A DNA stretch of 18,619 bases from Desulfonatronospira sp. GTDB taxonomy: Bacteria; Desulfobacterota; Desulfovibrionia; Desulfovibrionales; Desulfonatronovibrionaceae. Where the stretch lies: NCBI GenBank assembly GCA_003563255.1, contig PWSL01000089.1:1-18619 (forward strand). The letters run 5' to 3'. The notes beneath the pieces are model-generated. The model had not been told where the DNA came from, searched no databases, and worked only from the letters and a program-made list of their open reading frames with translations. A program made the position numbers and the translations under genes. Shown here piece after piece: positions 12,900 to 18,619 of this stretch; position 1 is the first letter of the stretch; each line of letters opens with the position of its first letter.

Positions 12900-14942
12900 A
12901 TGATGATTCTAAATTCTATTTTCAGGCTTATGCTTTCAGTGCTGGCAACGTTGATTTTATTCCTGCCGGCATCAGCCGGAGACAACAAAAAGCTGCCATA
13001 TCTGGACCAGCTCCCGCCCCTGATAGACAGGGAGTTGTTTTTTGACGACCCCGAGATGGATATGGCCAGGATTTCTCCAGACGGTGAACATATCGCCTTC
13101 AGACAGGAGTATGAGGGAACCATGAATATCTGGATCAGGGGTATTGAAGAAGCTTTTGAAGATGCCCGGCCCTTGACGGATGATGCCCGGCCCATAAGAG
13201 GCTTTTTCTGGAGCCGGGACAGCAGCCGCATTCTGTATGTGCAGGACATGGACGGGGACGAAAACTTTAATCTTTATGCAGTGGATCCCAGAGAAAAACC
13301 GAAAGATGATGCAGATGTGCCTCAGGCCAGGGCCCTGACTGATTATAAGGGGGTGCAGACCAGAATTGTGGCCAGGCCTAAAGAGGAGCTGGAATATGTC
13401 ATCGCAGCCATAAACAGCCGAGATCCGGCCCTGCATGACCTGTACAGAATTCATGTGCCATCCGGAGAAAAAGAAATGATCTTCAAGAATACTCATAATA
13501 TTACCAGCTGGACCCTTGACGATTCCGGTCAACTCAGATTCGCATCCAGGGAAACTCCTGACGGAGGAACAGAGATCCTGAAGCTTGAACAGGGGGAACT
13601 GAAGCAGGTCTACCGGGTGGACTTCGGGGAGAGCGCCAGGATAGTGCACCTGCCCCGGGATAACGATCGGGTTTATCTGGTAACCAACAAGGGTGATGCA
13701 GATTTGACCAGGCTGGTCCTTTTTGATCCCGCCAGCGGTGAAAAGGAGCTGGTTGAAAAAGATCCTGAAGGGGAGGTTGACTTTGGAGGGGCTATATTTT
13801 CCCGGGTCACGGACGAGCTCATGGCCACATATTATGCGGGAGATAAAGAACGGGTTTACTTTCACGACAATGAATTCCAGAAGGATTACGAAAGGATAAG
13901 GGCCGTGCTCCCCGAAGGCGAGATAAACTTCCGCTCCAGGACCCAGGATGAAGACATGTGGATCATCAGTGTCAGCCGGGATATTGATCCTGGTTCGGTG
14001 TATCTTTATGACCGGGACTCTGGAGAGGTCGAGCTGCTCTATCGTTCCCGGCCGGACCTGCCCATTCAATACCTGGCCAGCATGGAGCCAATAAGATACG
14101 AGGCCCGGGATGGCATGGAAATACCCGCCTACCTGACTCTGCCCAGGGGTGTTGAACCCAAAAACCTGGCATTGGTGGTCCTGCCACATGGAGGCCCATG
14201 GATCAGGGATACATGGGGATATGATGCCAGGGTCCAGTTTCTGGCCAACCGGGGATATGCCGTGTTGCAGCCCAATTTCAGGGGATCTTCTGGTTATGGA
14301 AAAAAGTTTCTCAATGCCGGCAACCAGGAATGGGGCACAGGGTATATGCAGCACGACATCACCGATGGAGTCAAGCATCTTATTGACAAAGGTCTGGCCG
14401 ACCCGGAGCGCATTGGTATTTACGGGGCCTCATACGGAGGATTTGCAGCCCTGGCCGGCCTGGCATTTACGCCTGAACTCTACTCCGCAGGTGTCTCCAA
14501 GGTGGGACCGTCAAATATAATCAGCCTGATAGAATCAGTGCCGGAATACTGGAAGCCCGTGCTGAAGTCATTCAAGCTCAGGGTTGGCGATCCTGACGAT
14601 CCAGAGGACAGAAATCGTCTGAAAGAGCAGTCCCCTCTGTTTTCTGCAGATGAGATCAAGGCGCCCCTGCTGGTGGCCCAGGGTGCCAATGATCCCAGGG
14701 TGCCCAAGCAGGAGTCGGATCAGATTGTTGCGGCACTCCGGGACAGGGAGCAGGTGGTACAATATCTTGTTGCTCCGGATGAGGGCCACGGTTTTGCCAG
14801 GCGGGAAAACAGGCTGGCATTTTTTGTTGAGCTGGAAAGGTTTCTGGCCAGTTTCCTCGGGGGACGCGGCCAGACAGATGTTTCAACCCAAGTGGCCCGG
14901 AGGCTGGCTGATATTATTTATGACCAGGACAGGCTGGATTGA
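12900..14942 (+). CDS. Exported S9 prolyl-oligopeptidase-family serine peptidase
   Basis: 680-residue peptidase. A signal peptide (about residues 1-26, ending PASA) sends it to the periplasm or outside. A beta-propeller of WD-like blades covers about residues 45-390 (for example ISPDGEHIAFRQE). The alpha/beta-hydrolase domain, about 400-655, has the catalytic triad Ser511 (GIYGASYGG), Asp598 (AQGANDPRVP) and His630 (DEGHGF), with an oxyanion region LPHGGPW near 428-434. Length fits acylaminoacyl or dipeptidyl-peptidase-like S9 members; exact specificity cannot be told. Propeller access restricts such enzymes to peptides, so a role in peptide scavenging is the simplest reading. AGGAG at 12885-12889 is 10 bases before ATG 12900; an ATG at 12903 is equally in frame. 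It ends at a bidirectional terminator shared with the cytochrome gene. Confidence 0.92.
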   Translation: MMILNSIFRLMLSVLATLILFLPASAGDNKKLPYLDQLPPLIDRELFFDDPEMDMARISPDGEHIAFRQEYEGTMNIWIRGIEEAFEDARPLTDDARPIRGFFWSRDSSRILYVQDMDGDENFNLYAVDPREKPKDDADVPQARALTDYKGVQTRIVARPKEELEYVIAAINSRDPALHDLYRIHVPSGEKEMIFKNTHNITSWTLDDSGQLRFASRETPDGGTEILKLEQGELKQVYRVDFGESARIVHLPRDNDRVYLVTNKGDADLTRLVLFDPASGEKELVEKDPEGEVDFGGAIFSRVTDELMATYYAGDKERVYFHDNEFQKDYERIRAVLPEGEINFRSRTQDEDMWIISVSRDIDPGSVYLYDRDSGEVELLYRSRPDLPIQYLASMEPIRYEARDGMEIPAYLTLPRGVEPKNLALVVLPHGGPWIRDTWGYDARVQFLANRGYAVLQPNFRGSSGYGKKFLNAGNQEWGTGYMQHDITDGVKHLIDKGLADPERIGIYGASYGGFAALAGLAFTPELYSAGVSKVGPSNIISLIESVPEYWKPVLKSFKLRVGDPDDPEDRNRLKEQSPLFSADEIKAPLLVAQGANDPRVPKQESDQIVAALRDREQVVQYLVAPDEGHGFARRENRLAFFVELERFLASFLGGRGQTDVSTQVARRLADIIYDQDRLD

Positions 14943-14970
14943 TCCGGGTGGAAAGACCGGGAAAGTGGTA

Positions 14971-15002
14971 ATAAAAAAGGGGAGCCGGGCTCCCCTTTTT
15001 TA
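14971..15002. terminator. Bidirectional rho-independent terminator
   Basis: ATAAAAAAGGGGAGCC pairs with GGCTCCCCTTTTTTAT around a single G: a GC-rich stem with an A-run on one side and a T-run on the other. It ends the S9 gene (plus, stop at 14942) and the cytochrome gene (minus, stop at 15027), which converge here. Confidence 0.93.
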
Positions 15003-15026
15003 TTGCTTCAGTTGTAACCATTCACT

Positions 15027-15476
15027 TTAGTCCTTGTGGCAATCGAAGCAGGCTACCGGGCCTTCGCCCATATCTCTGTGACAGCCCATGCACTGGTCAT
15101 GGTAGGCCTTTTCAAAGTAGCGGATATCGTCTTCATCTTCAGGTTCTTCCGCCACGGCCATGTCATGGCAGCCGGCTTCCATACAGCCGATGATCTTGTC
15201 GTCTTCAGTCAAAGGCTGTCCGGTATCATCGTGGTGGCATTCTCCGCACTCAAAGTCGCCGTGGACTGTGTGTGAAAAAGGAACCGGGCCATAGTCCATT
15301 TCTCCATACTCTTCAGGCGCGTAGAGCATCCATTCGTCAGCGTACTCACTATGGGCGTACTCCATGTCCTGGTCTTTCTGCTCGTGCTGAGAAGTCAACC
15401 CGGCATAAATGCCAGGTATAAAAAGAAACCCCAGAAAGAAGGCGCACACTGTAAAAATTGCAACGGATTTCTTCAT
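15027..15476 (-). CDS. Exported tetraheme cytochrome, class III (c3-like)
   Basis: 149-residue periplasmic electron carrier. Signal peptide about 1-25 (KKSVAIFTVCAFFLGFLF), then an acidic linker of about 40 residues (HSEYADEWMLYAPEEYGEMD), then four covalent haem sites: Cys77-x2-Cys80-His81, Cys98-x4-Cys103-His104, Cys129-x2-Cys132-His133 and Cys143-x2-Cys146-His147. Distal ligands are probably His69, His72, His82 and His126. The CX4CH second site is typical of c3 cytochromes, which shuttle electrons between hydrogenases and membrane complexes in sulfate reducers. The long acidic linker before haem 1 is unusual. ATG 15476 has AGGAGG 7 bases upstream; the longer frame from 15527 was rejected. 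Monocistronic, with its own upstream repeats and downstream terminator. Confidence 0.92.
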   Translation of the reverse strand: MKKSVAIFTVCAFFLGFLFIPGIYAGLTSQHEQKDQDMEYAHSEYADEWMLYAPEEYGEMDYGPVPFSHTVHGDFECGECHHDDTGQPLTEDDKIIGCMEAGCHDMAVAEEPEDEDDIRYFEKAYHDQCMGCHRDMGEGPVACFDCHKD

Positions 15477-15580
15477 AACCAAACCTCCTTGTGTTTTGGG
15501 AATTGTGTTTTGAAGCACAACCCACATTTCTTCGTAATGTATCCTGAATCCGGAAACTGCAAAGACATAAGTTGAAAACA

Positions 15581-15609
15581 GTATCTGTTTAGCGCTTTTA
15601 AGGAAAGCA
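15581..15609. repeat. Lone type B arm upstream of the cytochrome gene
   Basis: GTATCTGTTTAGCGCTTTT plus AAGGAAAGCA matches the arm that normally adjoins GGGGACAGGCAC, but no core follows. It lies about 105 bases upstream of the cytochrome start, outside any coding frame. Confidence 0.75.
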
Positions 15610-15662
15610 AATGGCTAACTGTTACAAAACAATAAACTTCACGGATTAAGGTGCACCTGCAA

Positions 15663-15813
15663 GTATCTGTTGAGCGCTTTTTAGGAAAGCAGGGGACTGG
15701 CAACTCCGGGACCCACTTGAACATCATTTTGTGATCAAAGCGACTCATTTTTTGGGACAAGTGGGTCCCGGAAGAGCCAGTCCCCGTGCGATATGCAAAG
15801 CGCAAAAAGATAC
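15663..15813. mobile_element. Complete type B element with long inner core
   Basis: 151 bp. Ends GTATCTGTTGAGCGCTTTTT (15663 on) and AAAGCGCAAAAAGATAC (to 15813); exact 8-bp direct repeats ACCTGCAA at 15655-15662 and 15814-15821. The core 15692-15785 is of a different type from the copy at 10113: TCCGGGACCCACTTG pairs with CAAGTGGGTCCCGGA around an A/T-rich centre. Confidence 0.92.
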
Positions 15814-15903
15814 ACCTGCAAAAAGTCAGTGAAGCAATATGGATTGCAAGCACAGTTTAAAAAAATATTATTTTGCAATAAATATACCATGCATGGTTAG
15901 ATG

Positions 15904-16055
15904 GTTTCTGTTTAGCGCTTTTTAGGAAAGCAGGGGACAGGCACCTCCGGGACCCACTTGAGCATCATTTTGTGCTCAAAATGACTCGATTTCTGGGACA
16001 AGTGGGTCCCGGAAGAGCCAGTCCCCATGCCACATGCAAAGCGCTAAACAGATAC
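15904..16055. mobile_element. Complete type B element, second copy of the array
   Basis: 152 bp. Left end GTTTCTGTTTAGCGCTTTTT (15904 on), right end AAAGCGCTAAACAGATAC (to 16055). Flanks GTTAGATG (15896-15903) and ATTAGATG (16056-16063) agree at 7 of 8 positions. The core 15933-16026 is the GGGACCCACTTG type, very close to the copy at 15663. Confidence 0.9.
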
Positions 16056-16063
16056 ATTAGATG

Positions 16064-16104
16064 GTATCTGTTCAGCGCTTACCTTAAAAGCGCTCAACTG
16101 AGAC
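16064..16104. repeat. Core-less type B palindrome
   Basis: GTATCTGTTCAGCGCTT runs through ACCTTAAAAGCGCT to a degenerate end CAACTGAGAC. Both type B arms are present back to back in 41 bp with no GGGGACAGG core between them. It directly follows the ATTAGATG flank of the element at 15904. The next 300 bases (16105-16410) contain no recognised gene, only a short repeat of CAGGAATCA near 16340-16366. Confidence 0.7.
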
Positions 16105-16414
16105 GTTCAATGAAGGATATGCCCGTATTGTGCGGGTCTTATGCTTTTTATTTTTGAGCTGGTAAAGCTGTTGCTGGTGGGGTGCGGTGAAGATGATACA
16201 GATGCTGTTCTGCGTGTTAAGCGTGCTGCCTGCTTTATGATGTATTAAAGAGGTAAGTCTAGACTGTGTCAAAATTGCACATGTATCGTCTTGCCTTTAT
16301 TGACGCGACTGCAAAAAAGCCCATTTTACAGTCACAAGAGTCAGGAATCAGGTGACAGGAATCAGTAAAAACAAAGAGTTATAAGATTTGGTTGTTTGCG
16401 AATTCTTCATTTCC

Positions 16415-16574
16415 GTAACAGTTCAGCCCGTTTTTAGGCAAGCAGGAGACAGGCAACCCCAGGACCTACTTGAGCATCATTTTGTGCTCAAAGCGACTCA
16501 TATTCTGGTACAAGTAGGTCCCGGAAGAGCCAGTCCCCTTCCATCTTAAATTAAGTGTCGCTGGTGAGTGTTAT
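16415..16574. repeat. Decayed element: B-like left end, A-like right end
   Basis: The left part (about 16415-16442, GTTCAGCCCGTTTTTAGGCA) is a diverged B arm. The core (AGGACCTACTTGAGCATC paired with CAAGTAGGTCCCGGA; GTCCCC ends at 16538) is the long B-type core with compensating changes in both arms (CCCACTTG to CCTACTTG, and CAAGTGGG to CAAGTAGG). The right end TTAAGTGTCGCTGGTGAGTG, followed by TTAT, looks like a diverged type A end. Confidence 0.55.
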
Positions 16575-16653
16575 TTGCACCATAAGCATCTCCTTATCGT
16601 TGTTATTTTTAAGTGAATAAATTTAATCAATCAATAGTGTACAAATTTATTCA

Positions 16654-16682
16654 TTGACAAACATCAAATTCATCCATATACA
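16654..16682 (+). promoter_or_regulatory. Candidate promoter for a leaderless ATPase mRNA
   Basis: TTGACA at 16654-16659, a 17-base spacer, then TATACA at 16677-16682. The ATPase ATG at 16689 is only 7 bases further on, which is where transcription would begin. No Shine-Dalgarno lies before the ATG. Prediction from sequence only. Confidence 0.45.
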
Positions 16683-16688
16683 TAACCC

Positions 16689-18083
16689 ATGGATCCCAGA
16701 TTTCTGCCGCATAACACTCATCTGGATTTTCCGGAACAATTCAGCCAGCTGGACCCCCACCTGCGCCTTCTTGGCAAACAGCCCCTTGTTCATAAATCCT
16801 ATCTTCTTGATATCCTGCCCCGCAATAAGCCGGGTATTTTCACCTTGACCGGCGGCCGGCAGATAGGGAAAACCACCCTGATGAAACAGTGGATGGCAGC
16901 GCAGCTTATGCATGGTACGCCCCCAGATAACATCCGTTTTATTACAGGTGGGCTTATACAGGACCATCACGCCCTGGTCAGGCTTTTAAGTGATATGCTG
17001 TTAGCCATGCCTGAAGCCGAACACAAATATCTGATTGTGGATGAAGTGACTTATATCCGAGAATGGGACAAAGCAGTCAAATACCTGACCGATGCCGGAT
17101 TATTGGAAAAGGCTGGGCTTATTTTAACCGGATCGGATATGACCCTTATCAAAGAGGCTCGGATGCGTTTCCCAGGCAGGCGAGGGACAGAGAGCAGGGT
17201 TGATTTTCATCTTTATCCCCTGAACTTTTTAGAAGCGGTCCAGCTGAAAAAAAAATTCAGTTCAGCTGATATCGATACCCTGCTCAATGGTCCGGAAGAT
17301 CCTTCTCTTGATCTTATGGACGGACTTTTCCATGAATTTGAATGGTATCTCATCCATGGAGGCTTTTTAACAGCCATAAATGATCTGGAGGAACATGGCT
17401 TTATTTTGCCGGCCACTTATTACACTTACACTGACTGGATCAGGGGTGATTTTTTGAAACGCGGCCGCCGGGAAAAATCATTGCAGGAAATTCTAAGGGC
17501 TATTATCAAATCTTATGGCAGTCAGGTAACCTGGAATTCCTTAACCCAGGAAATGAGCATTGATCACCCAAAAACCGTGGCAGACCATGTGGGTCTGCTT
17601 GAATCTATGGATGTGGTCTTTGTGCTGCACGCTCTTATTGAAGACAAGCTTTCAGCTGCACCTAAAAAAGCCCGCAAGGTGTTTTTTTGCGATCCCTTTA
17701 TTTTTCATTGCGCCATGTCCTGGCTTTGGCCCTGTTCCGATCCGTACCAGGATCAAACCCTGCCGCTGCTTGCTGATTCAGGCAAAGCCAGCCTGCTGGT
17801 GGAGGCTTGCTCCGCATCTTTATTCGGCCGAAACCACCCTGTTTACTATATCAAAGCCAAAGGCGAGGTCGATATAGCCTATGTTCATCAAGAAAGATTC
17901 TGGCCGGTGGAAGTCAAATGGACCTCGCAGCTGCGCCCTGGAGAGCTCAAGCAGATTGTCAAGTATCCCAACGGACTTATTCTCAATAAGTCCAGGCAAA
18001 AGGGATCGATACAGAACGTACCAACCCGGCCTCTGCCCCTGGAACTTTTACGACTTGGGGCACATAGCCAGAATAACCGGTAA
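16689..18083 (+). CDS. AAA_14/DUF4143-family ATPase
   Basis: 464-residue P-loop protein. Walker A GGRQIGKTT (residues 55-63), Walker B YLIVDEV with Asp118-Glu119, and a sensor-like LILTGSD (144-150). The block FHLYPLNFLEAV (about 173-184) is the typical join to the later part. A winged-helix-like segment (about 265-320: SLTQEMSIDHPKTVADHVGLLESM) precedes a C-terminal DUF4143 part with EVDIAYVHQERFWPVEVKW, resembling a PD-(D/E)XK nuclease-like core. Such proteins are common, often single, laterally moving genes of unclear function. The protein has normal family length and looks intact. The ATG is chosen from the promoter distance and the family N-terminus; there is no Shine-Dalgarno. Codon use is more A/T-rich than in the RND genes, in keeping with acquisition. 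Followed after 7 bases by a RecQ-like scrap. Confidence 0.88.
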   Translation: MDPRFLPHNTHLDFPEQFSQLDPHLRLLGKQPLVHKSYLLDILPRNKPGIFTLTGGRQIGKTTLMKQWMAAQLMHGTPPDNIRFITGGLIQDHHALVRLLSDMLLAMPEAEHKYLIVDEVTYIREWDKAVKYLTDAGLLEKAGLILTGSDMTLIKEARMRFPGRRGTESRVDFHLYPLNFLEAVQLKKKFSSADIDTLLNGPEDPSLDLMDGLFHEFEWYLIHGGFLTAINDLEEHGFILPATYYTYTDWIRGDFLKRGRREKSLQEILRAIIKSYGSQVTWNSLTQEMSIDHPKTVADHVGLLESMDVVFVLHALIEDKLSAAPKKARKVFFCDPFIFHCAMSWLWPCSDPYQDQTLPLLADSGKASLLVEACSASLFGRNHPVYYIKAKGEVDIAYVHQERFWPVEVKWTSQLRPGELKQIVKYPNGLILNKSRQKGSIQNVPTRPLPLELLRLGAHSQNNR

Positions 18084-18090
18084 AAATTTC

Positions 18091-18201
18091 ATGAGCGATA
18101 ATATGCTGGATCAAGCACTGGAAAAGATTTTTGGGTTTACCCAGTTTACGCCCGGGACAAGCTTCACCGGTGTGACGGTAAAGAGTAACAACTTGCTTTA
18201 G
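18091..18201 (+). pseudogene. RecQ-helicase-like N-terminal fragment
   Basis: 36 codons: MSDNMLDQALEKIFGFTQF followed by TPGTSFTGVTVKSNNLL and a stop. LxxxFGFxxFxPG is the start of RecQ helicases (usually FGY/F..FRPGQ), where it precedes the Q motif and Walker A; both are absent. The arginine and glutamine of RPGQ are replaced (TPGT). It may be a remnant left by a deletion, or a small chance peptide. It begins 7 bases after the ATPase stop and ends just before a terminator. Confidence 0.5.
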
Positions 18202-18215
18202 CCGTTACCCATAAT

Positions 18216-18260
18216 CCCGGATCAGGGTCCGGGACAGGCTTTGATCCGGGGGCTTTTTTT
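18216..18260 (+). terminator. Rho-independent terminator after the ATPase/RecQ fragment
   Basis: CCCGGATCA (18216-18224) pairs perfectly with TGATCCGGG (18242-18250), loop of 17 bases, followed by GGCTTTTTTT. An alternative inner pairing uses GGTCCGGGAC. Confidence 0.8.
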
Positions 18261-18275
18261 ACTGTTACTTATAAT

Positions 18276-18414
18276 CTGGACAGTCAAAAGTTTTTTGTAA
18301 CCATTTATTTTAATTCGCTTTTTTGGCAACTCAACATGTCTTTCTGGCCGAACCAGTTATCTATCCAAATTTATTGACTTTATTTCTTTAAACCAGGAAC
18401 CTTGAACTCTCAAG
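18276..18414. repeat. Degenerate long repeat D, copy 2
   Basis: Collinear with 12288-12431: CTGGACAGTCAA start, TATCCAAATT in the middle, AACCAGGAAC and TTGAACTCTCAAG at the end. A fragment of the start (GACAGTCAAAAGTTCTTT) also appears near 2049-2066. Confidence 0.55.
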
Positions 18415-18556
18415 TTATAAGTACAACAACCTGTTTACTATTTGCATTGTCAGTCAGCTCAACGGCTATCTTCATGCAGTCTTCGAGCTGAGTATTGCTG
18501 TCTCCTGAACCTGAAATTCGATTGATGTATCTGTTTAGCGCTTTTAAGGAAAGCAT
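18410..18556 (-). pseudogene. Possible truncated ORF running out of a type B arm
   Basis: On the minus strand, ATG 18556 opens inside the type B element (MLSLKALNRY) and continues in frame into unique sequence INRISGSGDSNTQLEDC, then MKIAVELTDNANSKQVVVLIT and a stop, 48 codons in all. The unique part, about 38 codons, has coding-like composition but no family I recognise. It could be the 3' end of a gene interrupted by the element at 18527, or chance. Confidence 0.3.
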
Positions 18557-18619
18557 GGGACAGGCAACTCCGGGACCCACTTGAGCATTTATTTGTGCTC
18601 AAAATGACTCATTTTCTGG
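18527..18619. mobile_element. Type B element, cut by window end
   Basis: Left end GTATCTGTTTAGCGCTTTT (18527 on), AAGGAAAGCA, then GGGACAGGCAACTCCGGGAC and the long B-type core (CCACTTGAGC, GTGCTCAAAATGACTCATTT), matching the copy at 15904. The right half is outside the window. Confidence 0.88.

Noticed and set aside
12972..14378. 468-codon open frame on the minus strand
   Set aside because: Antisense shadow of the S9 peptidase, which has a complete catalytic triad and signal peptide on the plus strand.
15580..16110. CRISPR-like array from the repeated B segments
   Set aside because: The repeats are palindromic elements of about 150 bp with flank duplications, irregular spacing and no spacer pattern or cas genes.
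16084..16272. 62-codon minus-strand frame
   Set aside because: No ribosome site or recognisable domain; its end falls in the core-less type B palindrome.

Overview
The window looks like chromosome from a Desulfovibrionales-type sulfate reducer (Deltaproteobacteria/Desulfobacterota), probably a haloalkaliphile. The clues are an exported tetraheme class III cytochrome, a mannose-family PTS IIA-IIB-IIC set, a Tat-exported tungsten/molybdenum enzyme and strongly acidic exported proteins. This assignment is inferred from gene content only; no rRNA, tRNA or CRISPR array is present.

Layout. (1) 1-1849, plus strand: the tail of a mobile repeat, then PTS IIA, IIB and IIC. IIC is split between two frames at a T9 run that contains a textbook -1 slippery heptamer. 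(2) 2093-10096, minus strand: a TetR/CecR-like regulator, a Tat-exported acetylene-hydratase-like MopB enzyme, then MFP, RND pump and a small PII-like protein. MFP-RND-PII is a tight operon; the regulator and MopB gene form a second unit just upstream. (3) 10.6-12.05 kb, minus strand: two very small acidic exported proteins, a putative lipoprotein and a collagen-like protein. (4) 12.9-14.94 kb, plus strand: an exported S9 prolyl-oligopeptidase-family peptidase, convergent through a shared hairpin terminator with a minus-strand tetraheme cytochrome. (5) 15.5-16.6 kb: an array of palindromic repeats. (6) 16.69-18.26 kb, plus strand: an AAA_14/DUF4143 ATPase with a possible leaderless promoter, a RecQ-like N-terminal scrap and a terminator, then more repeats to the window end.

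The most striking content is intergenic. Nearly every gene boundary carries a palindromic, non-autonomous element of about 140-180 bp. Three sets of outer ends are visible: A (CACTACAGCGAAACTTA), B (GTATCTGTTYAGCGCTTT) and C (ATTCAGGGGGT). Target-site duplications are visible: 4 bp TTAN for A, 8 bp for B and C. In A and B the outer arms enclose an inner core bounded by GGGGACAGGCAC and GAGCCAGTCCCC. The same core of about 78-81 bp sits inside A ends at two places and inside B ends at a third, so ends and cores behave as exchangeable modules. One A element is inserted inside another; a B insertion duplicated the Shine-Dalgarno of the TetR gene; a C insertion duplicated the stop codon of the IIC gene; one B copy lacks a core. 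No transposase is encoded here, so the mobilising enzyme must lie elsewhere in the genome.
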